From the NCBI GenBank assembly GCA_030620095.1, contig JAUTXW010000322.1:124001-188000 (forward strand): a stretch of 64,000 nt of DNA, given 5' to 3'. The stretch comes from Kuschelorhynchus macadamiae. Lineage: Eukaryota > Arthropoda > Insecta > Coleoptera > Curculionidae. A model generated the notes under the pieces. The model saw only the letters and a list, made by a program, of their open reading frames with translations, did no database searches and was not told where the DNA came from. This document shows, piece after piece, positions 1 through 11,985 of the stretch. How positions within the stretch are numbered: position 1 is the stretch's first letter; every line of letters starts with the position of its first letter. A program made the translations under genes and the position numbers.

Positions 1-1
1 T

Positions 2-816
2 CTGGGAGAAAGAAAAAGCTTCGAATCTGAAAATCATTTGTCACAAATTAATGCACCATTAACAAATTCCTATCTCCCACCCACATTGTCACAAACGATA
101 ATTTTGGAAAAGCAAATAAATCTCTTGGAGAATATTATTGAAAACAATTTGGAAAATATAACAGGAAACAAACATGAAATGGGAAATAACTTTATAGATG
201 ACATATCTTCCTGCTCAAACACCTCAAATGTTTCTGATTTAGACAACTCCTGTAACACTAATAAGTCTGAATTTAATTTAAATTCAGAAAATATTGAAGC
301 AAATTCTGATGCTGATTTTATTAAACCAACCCAATATGAGGAAATATCTGAGGACTCTGCTAGCGCTAGAGTTTATGAAGATACAAAGCAAAGAAAAACT
401 CTAAACAGAGATGAAGAACTCTTTTTAGAATGCTGCAGTCTTTTAAAAAGTGGTTCTGAGGTATCTAATTCGGACTACTCGAAAAAAAATAAAAGGCCTA
501 TGGAAGGATGTAAGGAAATTGATGAAAACGAATTGATGGAAACTAAAAAACTTATACAAACAGCAGAAGATGCACATGAATATTCCGATAACTCCAGAAC
601 TCCCACACCTTTAGGTGATACTTATGATGATGAGGCATCCAACTCTAATACTATATCTTCAAACTGGCATCTAAACTGTGAAAAAACACTAAATAAAAAT
701 CCTAGTTTCTCCTTTGAAGAAGTAAAGAATAAGGAAGCATCTGGTATGACTTTTGGAGAAATATTGACCAAAGGATTAAGAAATCAGTTTGAAAATGTTG
801 CTAAAATTCAAGAAAG
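2..816 (+). CDS. Penultimate visible exon of an unrecognised disordered nuclear-type protein (5' partial)
   Basis: The reading frame is open from position 2, so the coding sequence enters from outside the window. No start codon is needed here; an in-frame TTG at 38 is not a convincing start. The exon encodes 271 codons plus two bases and stops at a clear donor (GTAATA, from 817). The protein is low in complexity and rich in Asn, Ser, Glu and Lys, with no membrane segment or signal peptide and no domain that I recognise. Near the end it has a short ordered-looking stretch (around 745-815, MTFGEILTKGLRNQFENVAK) that could be an amphipathic helix. Splicing to 872 keeps frame and replaces the TAA at 818-820. 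I do not recognise the gene; disorder and charge suggest a nuclear or chromatin protein, which is inference only. Confidence 0.8.
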
Positions 817-871
817 GTAATAAAACAAATATTAATTGTAATCATTTGTATTAAATGACATTTATTTTTAG
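817..871 (+). other. 55-nt intron between the two exons of the left-edge gene
   Basis: The intron begins GTAATA and ends TTTATTTTTAG. It is AT-rich, has in-frame stops, and its removal joins AG to G as an Arg codon followed by Asn-Arg-Asp-Ser, so the frame continues unbroken. Its very small size is typical of insect introns. Confidence 0.85.
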
Positions 872-2588
872 GAATAGGGACAGTTTCCAAGAGGTATTAT
901 CTGCCAGAAATGATTCCACTGATGACAAAAAAGATGACAGTAACAGCTCAACAGCAAGTAAAAAAATGGCAACGAAAGGAGCGAGGAAAGTATATGAAGG
1001 CTTAAAAGTGTCGATTCCAACAGAAGATTTAAATCTGGATGTCCTAAACGCCAGTCCATTAAACAAGAAATTTGAAATGAAAACAACACCCTCGTCCGAT
1101 GATAGTCCGGAACAGGCACGCCCAAAAACAAGACCAACCAGAAAATCGAAACCCGTTAAAAAATCTCAAGTGGGTAGTAATTTACTGTTCAAAATAAATA
1201 AAAAGAAATCGTCAGCCCATACAAATAATTTGACTCCAGCTGCGGAAAAGCAGGATATATATAACTTTGAAGAAACTCAAGACAATACGGATGTTTTTAT
1301 TAAACCAACTTTTAAAAATGAAAAATACACCGATTCGGAAATTAAAGACGATGTCTTAATTGGTAGTGATAACGAAAGTTTGGGATATGCTGACTCCATT
1401 GGAGCAGACGCCAAATCAGTTTCTAGTGTTTCATCTATTTCTGTCATGTCAGCAAAGAAACCTGAAACTACGCCTGAGAATATTACCAAGAAAAAGTATA
1501 AAATTATGGGTAAAATATTTAGAAATGCAGCCAAATCTAGGATGGACGAAATCGACGAGGAATTGAGAAGCATACCGGAGATTCCAGAAATAGACAACTT
1601 AGAATTGGTGGAAAATTATGTTCGTAGTTGTCAAAGGGTGAAAAGTCCGTTTTTACCTCCCCCACCGCCTCCGCCTCTTGAAGAAGTTCCTAAAAAACCC
1701 AAAATGACCGAAGAGGAAATGAATATACTTTTTGATCAGCTTTTAGGTAAGGAGACTAACGAATCAGATCCCGAAAAATCAATCAATAAATCATCAGTAA
1801 TAAAATCTAGAGCCGACTCGAGAAGCGGCGATACTAAGAAAAAGAACGGCAAAGCGAAAAATCGTAAAAGAGCGCGCTGTAATTCAGAATCTTCAGGTGA
1901 TGAGTTTAATATCAACAAAACAGCTAAAAAACGTAGCAATAAAAAGACCAACCAACAGGATTCTGGAATTAATCTTGAACTGGAACTTAAAGAATGTATT
2001 GGTGTAGCAAGCCGAAAAAGTCAAAGGACTTGCACTAGCGGTAAGCAAAACATTCTCTTGGAATATTGGAGCTCAGATGAAGAGGCATTCGAGGCCTTGC
2101 TAGAAAATCATAAAATTTCAGCAAAGAAAGAAGACGAAAGGAGGAAACTTGACAAAAAGAAAACTGAGCCAAACGATTTGTCAAGAAAAGATACAAGTGC
2201 TGAAGTGCTTGAAAAATCGTTAGACAAGCCATCAAAATCTACTAAAAAGAAAACACAACTTGTAAAAAAGCCAAAACCAACCAACACGAAAGAATCTGGG
2301 ATAAGTGCCGCGGTTATAGCAGCCTCAAATAGACGAAAAAGGGCTGCAGTAAATCCTTTATATCATTGGTCGAGTTCTAGCGAAGATGAGTCACAGTCGC
2401 TGATTGAAGTGAAGCCTGTGAGGGAAGAAGACGATGATGAAGACGATCGACCTATTCAGCATGGTTGGATTGTGGGAGATTCTCCAAAAAAATTAGTGAC
2501 TATGTTAGCTTTGACCAAGGGTAAAAAAACTGACATTGACAGTGTGAAAGAACAAGGTAAAAGACGAACTTCAAATACTGCTAGCTGA
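872..2588 (+). CDS. Last exon of the unrecognised disordered, basic/acidic nuclear-type protein
   Basis: This exon encodes about 571 residues ending at TGA (2586-2588). Seen directly: many Lys/Arg clusters that could be nuclear localisation signals (for example KKKNGKAKNRKRAR near 1840-1880), a run of seven prolines near 1660 that could bind SH3, WW or EVH1 domains, and a late acidic run (EEDDDEDD near 2430). Two related motifs occur: a basic stretch followed by LLEYWSSDEE (near 2050-2090) and a basic stretch followed by NPLYHWSSSSEDE (near 2340-2395). The C-terminal block HGWIVGDSPKKLVTML (near 2458-2505) looks conserved but I cannot assign it. The two Arg-rich, Trp-ended motifs recall nucleosome-binding motifs of the CENP-C type, but that is only a resemblance. 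With the preceding exon about 843 residues are visible. I do not know the function. Confidence 0.85.
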
Positions 2589-3394
2589 CGGTAAATGAAA
2601 TATTTAGTGAATGTAAGTCCCGCAATGTTTAATAAGGATGCTGAAATAAGCGTACTATATTTATACATTTTTGCGAAGTAAAGTACAATGAACAAAAAAA
2701 AACCATATATTGTAAATAATAGTGTTACTTACTCTATTTGACATAATACAATTTTTACACGCTTTATTGACGGGTAGTTCGAAGAGTTAAAGCTACATAC
2801 ATGTAGTTACTTAATTATTATGGATTACAACATTTCGAGCTTTTGGTTTTGAAAAACCCGTGATTTTAAAAAATCTTATTTTACAGTTTACTGGAAATAG
2901 GTCATAGAGCAACAGATTATTACAAAACTAAAAAAAAGTCATTATGTTTCGATTTTTTTCTTGTAATAAAAGAAAACTTATTTTTTATTTTATTTCAAAA
3001 AATTCGCATACTTTAATTAAAATCCAGATATCTTTATTTTTAAAATATTCAATAGTTTTTTAGTCACTTGCATGTTTTGAGCGGTAACGTCTATTAAATT
3101 AATCGAATCATCATTAATAAGAACACCCTGACTTGGGTAATGTAAAATGTAATTATCTATTAATTAAAATATATAAGGTTTACTTATAATAATGATAAAG
3201 TAATTCAATAGACCTGCACCTACTAAGAAAAACGCAGACTATTACTAAAAAAACGAGGTATAGGGGGGTTTAATATAGTTTTATAGAGGATTAAATATTA
3301 ATAAAAATATATAAATATTTTTTTGTGTATGCCCGGGGCGTCATTTAAAATAACGAGGTTAATAATGTGTGAATTTGGGAAAAGTATATCCCTG
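2589..3394 (+). other. 3' flank / probable 3' UTR of the left-edge gene
   Basis: AT-rich noncoding sequence follows the stop codon. The first AATAAA on the + strand that I see is at 2965-2970, a candidate polyadenylation signal about 380 bases after the stop. No other gene is visible. Confidence 0.4.
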
Positions 3395-4818
3395 ATTTTT
3401 TTGTGCGAGTCGTCCCATGAAATTTGACACTACTACCTTATCTCAGAAGTGGTAGGATCTACAAAAAAAAATTAACGTTTTTTGGGATAATTTCAGTTTT
3501 TAAATTATAATATTTTCATGTATATGGTGTTTAAATTGCTCTGAACAGGTATCAACATCCTTATTTTAAATAGAACATCCTTTACATTTATAGACATTTT
3601 AGTAGATTTTCTAAAGGCAACATATAATAGTATGGGTCGTAGGTGATATGTTTCTCATATATTAGCGTTTGTCTTCAAGATTTCACCTAAATTTAAAGTG
3701 CAGTAGCTAAGACACTTAGACGATTTTTAATTACCTGTTTGTGCCACAAATATTTCTAGTGAATGTATTATGTAATTTTCAAACAATTAATTCAGAACAT
3801 TTTATTTTTGTATGTAAATAACTACGAAAGGTTTGCCAATACCAAATATATTATCTCAGTGAATAGACAATGAAAAACTTTTATTTTTAATATTTTCTTT
3901 TACCAAGTAATGACCAGTGAACTAAATAAATTAAATAAAAATAGTAATTATTCTGAATAATAAAAATTATCTAATGAATAACAAATTAAGCTATTGTTTC
4001 TACGTTGTGATGAAAGACATTTGTTATCCTGACGACCAAGGGCAATTTCCATTGTGTAAATGAAGTGCAATATTTTGCAAAATAAGAGTGATTTTACTTA
4101 AAACAACTCTATATCACACTTGAATAAAAAAGATTTCATCTTTCATATAATTTTTAAAAAAAAAATCTTAAATTACCGCATTTGACCTTGCGTTTACTGT
4201 TTAACTTGTTATTGAAAAGACATTTTTTTTATTTAGAGTGATGTTTGTTTTTGTTCAATTTATTTTGTTAAGTAATGCTTCCTATATGTTATATAAAAGA
4301 TTAAAAATAAAATTAAAACTGCATATGAACAATAAATTTTGTTTATATGCAGTCTATCTTGAATTTGAATAGACTTTAGCAATGCTAACTACTTCGTAGT
4401 TAGTCACCTAAAATTTGTCTAGTAAGCCACAAACGTTGACTCGTAAGACCATGGTTTTATATATAGCAAGCAGGTATTTAAAAATCGTTTAAGTGTCTTG
4501 GTTATATCACTTTAAATATAGGTGAAATCCTGAACATAAACTCTAACATATCAGAAATGTAGCATCTAAGACCCATACTATTATCTATTGTTTTTTTCCT
4601 TTAGAAGATCTATTAAAATATCTATAAATATTCAGGGCGTTTTATTTTAAAAAAAAAATTGTTACCTGGTGAGTGCAATGTATATACACTCTGAATACAT
4701 GAAAATCATATAATTTAAAAATTTAAATTATTCTTAGAAACTTTTGTATTTAAGTTTTTTTCTAGGTCATAAAACTTCTGGGATAAGCTAGTTGGCATCT
4801 TACGTGGGACACTCTGTA
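3395..4818. mobile_element. Inverted-repeat (MITE/foldback-like) DNA element
   Basis: About 3400-3760 is repeated in reverse complement at about 4440-4815. Landmarks: 'agtatgggtcgtaggtg' near 3630 against 'agacccatacta' near 4570; 'tttcacctaaatttaaagtg' near 3681 against 'cactttaaatataggtgaaa' near 4508; and 'tcgtcccatgaaattt' near 3410 against 'cttacgtgggacactctgta' near 4800. By eye the arms are 75-80% identical with small indels. The right outer end reads GGGACACTCTGTATA, like the ends of many insect Tc1/mariner-type elements. The middle has no transposase. A short hairpin with arms CTGCATATGAAC / GTTTATATGCAG lies near 4319-4352. Exact termini and target duplication are not resolved. Confidence 0.6.
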
Positions 4819-5482
4819 TACCTCCTATACTGTTCCGAGTCTTAATACTATGATTATTTTCGGTCTCATTCATTCCTTGAAAAAAATCGATACTTTCAAA
4901 AATATATGTACTGAGTGTTATCAGAATTAGTAGCCAGCATATAATGTACATTTTGATTTGCAATATGGTTGGCTCAGATACAAATTTTAGTGGTTTAATT
5001 TAAACAGTTGATAATCTCATCCCGTCATAATGGAAACACTCTCAGTTTTGTTATTTTAATTGGACTACTCGGTATATTTTTCAAAATTTGGGTTCGAAGA
5101 AAAATTCTAATATTAAAACATGTGTCATACCTTATAGCTATCTTGGACAGTTTTGGTAGAAAATGGCGATTAAAAAACTTACAAATCGACCTTAAAATTT
5201 ATTCCGTCTCAGCATAAAACAAATGAATGTACAAAAAATCTAACGTGATATTTTAGGTTTATATTGCCCACACATATGATAAAAATATTACTTCCGATTT
5301 AATATAATCATTTTAATGGAATGGCATATAACTCATTCTAAATTTTAATTCTACGCACATTTTTTTTGTTTATACTCCCCTCTGTCTTAATAGTTTCTGA
5401 AATATGGGAAATTGGAAACCAAATGATTTAGAAGAAAAGTTACAACAGCAGAAACATGAAAAATGTTGGACAAGCCAACAAA
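4819..5482. other. Intergenic stretch, nothing recognised
   Basis: AT-rich DNA between two mobile elements. Short frames here show no family features; I see no gene. Confidence 0.4.
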
Positions 5483-6202
5483 CAGTGGCGGCTCGTGGTC
5501 AACTTTTCAGGGAGTCAATACATATAAACCACAAAGAGTCATCTGAAAAAATCATACTCACGAAACAATAAAATGCCTTTGTTACTTCACAATCGCATGT
5601 CCAGGCACATAAATCGTACATATTTCTACGAAAATAACCATTTACTTCTTTGTTTTTGCCTTTACTTGTTTGCTGAATTTTAAATTTCGGCAAAGTTCGA
5701 CTACAGGTCTTAAACTCAAGTCGTTTCTCAAAGTTCAGCTCGCCAAAATAATTGAAAACGGGTTATAAAGTCTTAATATTCTTAAACCTTTCTTTAAAAC
5801 ATTAATTTAAACCACAAAATCAACAAACAAAATGTAAAGTCTTCAAAATAAAATCTATAATAATACGCAATCGTAACCACAACCTATGTGGTTACTTACA
5901 CATCAACTGACAAAAATATTTAAGTTTCCTCGGCGCGACTGTTGACCGAAACTTTGCCAACGTATTTGATAGGGAACACTCGAGAAAAACTCGCCTCCGT
6001 TTATAACCACGAGGTCAACGCGGTCCGCCAGCCGTGATCGATTCCAAATTAAAAGAACGGTCAACGAGTTTATACGCTTAGAATAATAAAGAGAATTTCC
6101 AAATTGAAAAAATATAAATTATGTATTATTTTATTTGTTTCTGTTTGGACATATTTATTGGGGGGTCATTGACCATTTGACCTAATGGAGGAGCCGCCAC
6201 TG
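5483..6202. mobile_element. Non-autonomous hAT-type element (720 bp) with 8-bp target duplication
   Basis: The left end is CAGTGGCGGCTCGTGG and the right end is GAGGAGCCGCCACTG, so the outer 12 bases (CAGTGGCGGCTC) are perfect terminal inverted repeats. The flanks are ccaacaaa (5475-5482) and acaacaaa (6203-6210), a 7-of-8 match. An 8-bp duplication with CAG-type ends is the hallmark of the hAT superfamily. There is no transposase inside, so it would depend on a full-length relative. Confidence 0.75.
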
Positions 6203-6334
6203 ACAACAAATAGCCGTATTCTCAAGAAATGTCATAAGTAGTTATAAAGCGCAGATGACAAACAGTCGATCGCCAGGGATTTAAAGGTCGATGGCGAAAG
6301 ACTTAAGGTCTATCGGAGAAACAAGATATATAGC

Positions 6335-6527
6335 TACCACCAAACTTTTTTTTAACTCAGGACTGTTTCTAGCTTGTTGTTACTAGTGGTTCGATGGCCT
6401 GATGAATTTTTTATCTTTTGAGTTTTACTAATCTGTATATTTAACCTCCGGTGGCACTGTTCTTACTGGTCGAAGACGATCGCTGATTCTTTAAGTCTGT
6501 TGGTAGATCTTTATAGACAAAAGTATG
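6335..6527. repeat. Degenerate copy of the small hAT-like MITE also seen at 53471-53707
   Basis: Several blocks match the 53.5 kb element in the same order: 'tttctagcttg', 'cctgatga', a stretch ending 'gctgattc' and a right end 'gaccatccctg' that mirrors CAGGGGTGGCCAAAC. The left end is unclear. The neighbouring minus-strand open frame (6441-6755) runs through this repeat and is probably not a gene. Confidence 0.4.
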
Positions 6528-7776
6528 ACCATCCCTGCTATAAGAAATGGTACATATTTTAATATTAGAATTTTCCGTACAATCTAACTCTTGAACGATA
6601 TTCGAGGTAATCAATTTAAAATAACAATGTTGAAAGGGCTCACGGTTAAACGAAACGTGACGGCCATTGGTTTTTGAATCGCCAAAATGTTCATCTAAAC
6701 CAACCACGTGTCCAAATTCCAAATGTTTAATATATTGGACCGGGTGAAAAATCAAGGCTTATTGCCTATGGTAAATTCGGCCAATTATTGTAGACACATA
6801 ATAAAGGGAAAATATAATAATTGCTGATACAGCCTTAATATTTTTACAATGTATATTTTTATATGTATCATTTTCTTCAAAAGGAACTGAATTATAAAAA
6901 AAAACAATTACTATTATTCTGCTTTATTATATAGACCGACTCAAACGACTGCTATGTGCAAATGATTTAACAATTTTATATTTTACCTAATGACAGTTTT
7001 TATTTATGCTGCCTCCTCCATAGTTCTTAAGCACTGTAAAATAAAATTTTTAAAATCTCAAGAAGTGTAGAGGTGATGTAAAAATGTAGATTTAAACGAT
7101 TGTGAAACTGAAGATACTTAAATTTCGATGTATTTTTTGTTTTGTTATATTGTATTAGGTTCTTTTAGATGTAATAAGAGCGATATAAAATATCATTTTA
7201 TATTTTTCAAATTACCTTATTAATTCGATATTTTAAAATGTCCATTAATAATTAATGTAAAATATTTATAATTTACCTTAAATGTATAGGTAATTGATTA
7301 TAGCTGGATATGTGCATATGTGAAAATATTATTCTGACGTTCCTTTCAAATAACTTTATTGTCGTTTGGCAGCTTTTTTGGCCCCAAAACTAAACGCGTT
7401 TTTAATACCTAAACAATATTTCTTATGGATTGTATCAATTCGTTAATTATATTCTATATAGCTCAACCGATTTATTTCAAAGAATTTTTTCTTCCGAATT
7501 CAATTGGATTTGAGTTCCCTCAATAAGGACAACAAAAAGGCGGATGCCAATAAGTCTTTATTATAAATTGTAATCTATTGTGTTCGTTATATTTTCGTGA
7601 TTTTTAATGTAATAAAAATTGTTAATATAGTTTAAGATTTTGTAATATTTTTTTTTAGTTTTATACGTTTTTGAGCTATATCTTTTATTTTTCTCATACA
7701 AGGTAGATCAAATTTAAAATTAAAATTTCAGCCTCTTGATGAATCATTGGAATATACAACATATAACCGATCTGGA

Positions 7777-7786
<10 letters not shown>
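6528..7786. other. Intergenic stretch, nothing recognised
   Basis: AT-rich sequence with no coding frame of convincing length or composition and no repeat that I can trace elsewhere in the window. Confidence 0.4.

Positions 7787-7839
<53 letters not shown>
7787..7839. repeat. (TA)n microsatellite
   Basis: An uninterrupted TA dinucleotide run of about 53 bases. Confidence 0.95.
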
Positions 7840-7843
<4 letters not shown>

Positions 7844-9480
7844 TTCCGTAATGCAGTAATTATTTTTGTTTCGGCTTGAATTTACCTTGCAACGCGCTTT
7901 GATCGAAAAATGCATTTGTATTTTAAAGAAACTATTTCGCTCAGTATTTTAATTTTTATAGTATATAATTTTTTTCTCTTACTTTTTTGGGTACTTATTC
8001 ATGAAAATCATTATTTACATAGGTTTTCAGCTTTTAGTACAATTTGAAATTTAATATTTGTTAAATTTTATTAACATTTTCTAGTTCTAAAGATTTTAGT
8101 CAAAATTAATAAAGTGCCAAAAAAATTAGCAATTCCAAATGCAACACGTAATTTGACAAAAGTGCTTTCTATTTTGTCGAAATACCTAATATATTTTCCG
8201 ATAGGTAAATGTAAAGATGGATTTAAAAATGTGACCAAGAGGCGTAGGCAAAAATTGCTTCTGGTTTTTTTAACTTTTCTTCAACGCGTTGCCGGTGGTA
8301 CTGCCGTGTTGACAAACTAAGGCTCGTTTCTGGGTTGCCAATTAATTATTCTTATGGAGTTCATCGGTATAAAATAAAATATATTGTTAATCTTCAAAAC
8401 AATCTGTGGTTAAATTTTGGACTCTGGAGGGGGGATTTAACATCTAAAACCCCCTTGAATAGACGACTGATGTGACCAGACTATTTACCATACTCCAGAG
8501 CCAAATATTTTTTAATTCTTGATTACGATCAGGACGTACTAGCTTAAGATATGTTCAGAGGACATGTTCTAAGCCCAGTTAATAAACTCTAAGGCAATGT
8601 ATTACGGTTGATAGCTTGGTAAAGACCTTTTTGCGAACTTCTGAAAAGTTTAAATATTGATTTTTTTTTAATTATTAAATAGGTGTATTTATTTTGTCAT
8701 TTCGACTATTTGTTAAATGTTTTTTGTTACTGCTTGGTAAATATTGAAAAACCCGTATTAAGAAATAAAAGTTGGAGAAAATATACATGTTTTCAATTAT
8801 AGTACAAGATTCATAATTTCGAGGTAGGCGACAAAAAAGTACAATTCAGAGCCCATATAAAAAATAAATAAAAAATGCAGGTCAATATTAGAAAAAAATT
8901 ATTTAATGACAAGTCGTTTGAAAAGTGAATACAGGATTCAAAAGAGAAAATAAGGTTGCCTTAAGAATCTGCTTTTAGTTGTTTTGATAGCTTTTTGGAA
9001 TATCTTCGGAAGATTTTTCAGTTTCTGCACGACTCCGTTTGTAGCACGCTGTATATATGTCGATGAAAGAATATTAGATATAGCCCAATTCGGTCATTAA
9101 TCTGTGGTTGTTATGATTATTTGGTGCTTTTTCACATTACTTTTTACAAAAATGTAAATTACGGGAATGTATGTATAATTAGTTGGTTATTGCCAGTGTA
9201 AAATTAGTTGACTGAATATAATAAACCTTTGTTTGCTGCCACATGCCATTATGTACAGAATTTGTTTAAAAAATTATTTGAATTTTTAAACTGCACTTGA
9301 GGAATATATCGTTTTGTGTACACATTATACCTAACAGTACTTTATTTTTGTAAGGTGCGTTACATCTATTATAAGAAAATCATTTTTATAATTTGGTATA
9401 GTTAATTGTACAATAAATATTATAAGTTAATGGTATTTATTTTGTTTCATTTTTAATACACACAAGAGAATATTTTAAAC
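7840..9480. other. Intergenic stretch, nothing recognised
   Basis: AT-rich DNA. The short + frame at 8114-8320 has no ATG start (it begins at GTG), no domain and no splice context, so I do not call it. Confidence 0.4.
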
Positions 9481-9482
9481 AT

Positions 9483-9498
9483 AGGTTAGGTTAGGTTA
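9483..9498 (+). repeat. Short TTAGG-type run
   Basis: The sequence aggttaggttaggtta contains three consecutive TTAGG-register units, the insect telomere motif. It is too short to be a telomere and may be part of a dispersed repeat; shorter runs occur near 10075 and 60205. Confidence 0.5.
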
Positions 9499-9626
9499 CA
9501 TTGACAATGTCAATGCCTAGCTGGAGGCTAGATTTCTACTACTGGACTTGTGAATATCGAGGCTTCGTTGATCAGGTATCGCTGCATTAATTTAGTTGGA
9601 CGGATAGAGTTTGTTTGTTTTAGATA

Positions 9627-9691
9627 AGCCGCCTTGGTGCAATGGCTGCTAGTCACTCGGAAAGCTGCGATTCAATCCTCGTGTTGGCATT
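9627..9691 (+). repeat. tRNA-like segment (SINE head or tRNA pseudogene)
   Basis: It contains an A-box-like TGGTGCAATGG (9635-9645) and a B-box-like CGATTCAATCC about 23 bases downstream, followed by a T run (9691-9696) that could end RNA polymerase III transcription. The acceptor stem does not close well and I cannot build a normal anticodon arm, so it is not called a functional tRNA. It may be the promoter part of a tRNA-derived SINE. Confidence 0.45.
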
Positions 9692-9771
9692 TTTTAAAAA
9701 TTAAAACCGGTAGTTTCGTAAATAATGTTTTCTGACTCTTATGAAAATGCATATAATCCGCATAGCTTTCT

Positions 9772-9992
9772 TGCATTGAAAATTTCTCATTTCTCACGAT
9801 GTGATGTCACACTGTGCGAAATAACATTTCTCACAGTTTAACGTGACGCCACACTGTAGCCAACAGCTGAGCTAGTCACACATGATGACTAGTTCAGCTG
9901 TTGGCTACAAATGTGGCGCTACGATAGACTGTGGAAAATAGTGTTTCGCACAGTGTGACGCCACATCGTGAGAAATGAGGAATTTGCAATGT
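9772..9992. repeat. 221-bp near-perfect hairpin (palindromic MITE-like)
   Basis: A left arm (9772-9878) and right arm (9886-9992) are reverse complements with about 85% identity around a 7-base loop. Examples: 'cacactgtgcgaaa' against 'tttcgcacagtgtg', and 'gtagccaacagctga' against 'tcagctgttggctac'. It contains no frame. As DNA it could be a palindromic MITE; if transcribed it would give a long double-stranded hairpin RNA. Confidence 0.85.
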
Positions 9993-10329
9993 AAGCATAA
10001 TTTTATCATGTTTACATTGCACTTGTTGTACAATATACTATTTAATTATCGGTAAGCATTTTTGATTAACCCAGGTTAGGTTATTTTTGTTTAAGCCTTA
10101 ACTTTCACAATTCCATTAAATATAGAAATAACGGTAACTGGGGGGTCTATTTGAGGAAAAGTTTTGAACAAAGCTTGTGTTTTGATACGTCAAGTTTAAT
10201 TTCGATCCCCCTCGCGGGGTGGCAGTGGATGCCTTATGAAAATGCGATGCGATCATTAACGAAATATATCGTTGATTTTTAAAATATTGTCTGCATATTG
10301 GCTGTTACAAAGCCGCTCTATAAAAACTT

Positions 10330-11985
10330 TGTTAGAAATGTCGAATGTAATTATAGGATTAAACGATGAATGGGAATTTTCAAGGTACAATTTTAAGTGT
10401 TTTAGCTATTAAAAGTAAAATTCTTAAAAGCTTAGATTTTTCGATACACTTTAAAAGATGATAATAAACGAAAAGCATAATTTTACATCTCCAGGTTCAA
10501 ACTAGTCAAAAAAACGTGTTCCTGGGGTATAGATCAGTTCAATCGTTAAGTCTTTTTGGTACCAAGAGTCTAAAGCCGACAGGTTTCGATTTTTCGGGAC
10601 ACTTTAAATATATGAAAAGCACAATTTAAATCTTCACGTTCAAACTTGTGAAACACCGCGTTGCTGGTGACAGGTCAACTAAATTATATCAGAGGGTAGC
10701 GAAGCGCCAACAAAATCATTTAAAGTATTAAGAAACTGCGTTGTTGACGGAATTTTTTAACTAAACTGTACCAAGAAGTGGTCAAAGTTACTATATTGAG
10801 CTATAATAAAGGTAAAATATTGACAGGTGTAGATTTTCCAAGACACAATAAATGAAAAGCATAATTTTACTTATCCAATTCATAGTGGTGCAAAATCGCG
10901 GTGCTGGGGGGCATAGATTCGATTTTTCGGAACACTTTAAATATATGAAAAGCATAGTTTTCGATCTCTACATTTGAACTAGTGAAACACTGGTTTGCTA
11001 TCAACAAAATTGTACCAGAAGGTAGGTACTACCTTAAGTCTTTTCGGTAAGAAATGTCCAATGCCGACAAGTTTCTAGTTTTCGTGACATTTTTAAAGAT
11101 GTTAATACATGAAAGTCACAATTTGAGATTTTCACATTCAAACTAGTTAAGAACCGCGTTCCTGATGGCAACTAAATTGTACTAGAGGTTAGTAGAGTCG
11201 TTTTGCTAGCAAATTTCTAAATGCCGATTGGTTTTGATTTTTTCGGGACAATTTAAAAATATGATAAAAATGAAAAGCATAATTTATAATCCTAATATTT
11301 AAACTACTCAGGAACTGAATTGCTAAACGAATTTGTTAATTAAATTGCATCAAGAAGTAGTCCAGCTACTATTTTATATAATTTAGCTATTAATGATAAA
11401 ATTTGGTTTGGATTTTTCAGGATATTTTAAAATATATTAATAAATGAACAGCATATTTTACATCTCTACATTCACATTACTTTAAAACCGCGTTGTGGGA
11501 GCATAGACCAACCCAATTATACCAGAAGGTTGTGAACGTACTAGCTTAACTCCCTCTGGTAACAAAGGTCTAATGCCGACAGGTTTCGATTTCCCGGGAA
11601 ACTTTAAACGATGTTAATAAATGAAAAGCAAAAGTTTAGACTACATTCAAACTGAAACACCGCGTTGCTATGGGCATATATTAGCTAAATTGTACCAGAG
11701 TGTAGTGAACGTACTAACTTATGTTTTTTGGGCAACTAAAATCTAATACCGACAGGTTTCGATTTTTCGGGACACTTTAAAGAAATATTAATAAATCAGT
11801 AGCATACTTTTATATCTCCAGATTCAAACTAGTAAAAAACCGAATTTCTAAGGCCAAAGATCAACTAAATTGTTCCGGGAGGTAGTGAAAGTACTGTCTT
11901 AAGCATTTTCGGTAACAAAAATCTAATGCCGACAGGTTTCGATTTTACGGGACACTTTAAAATATGTTAATAAATAAAGCTATCA
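10330..11985 (+). repeat. Left arm array: about ten forward ~170-bp units
   Basis: Each unit carries in order: 'gccgacaggtttcgat', 'tttcgggacactttaaa', 'ttaataaatgaaaagcat', a line like 'attcaaactagtgaaa', 'accgcgttgct', and 'aaattgtaccagag'. Clear cores lie near 10440, 10585, 10920, 11075, 11235, 11410, 11590, 11765 and 11945. Units differ by many substitutions, so the array is old. Confidence 0.8.

Noticed and set aside
4715..4963. 82-residue minus-strand frame with signal-peptide-like start
   Set aside because: Its second half lies in the inverted repeat of the 3.4-4.8 kb element and it shows no conservation or splice context; the hydrophobic start is probably chance in AT-rich DNA.
6441..6755. 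104-residue minus-strand frame
   Set aside because: It overlaps a hAT-like MITE copy and shows no domain.
9483..9498. Telomeric sequence
   Set aside because: Only three TTAGG units, internal, next to a SINE-like segment.
9627..9691. Functional tRNA gene
   Set aside because: Box motifs are present but acceptor and anticodon stems do not form properly.
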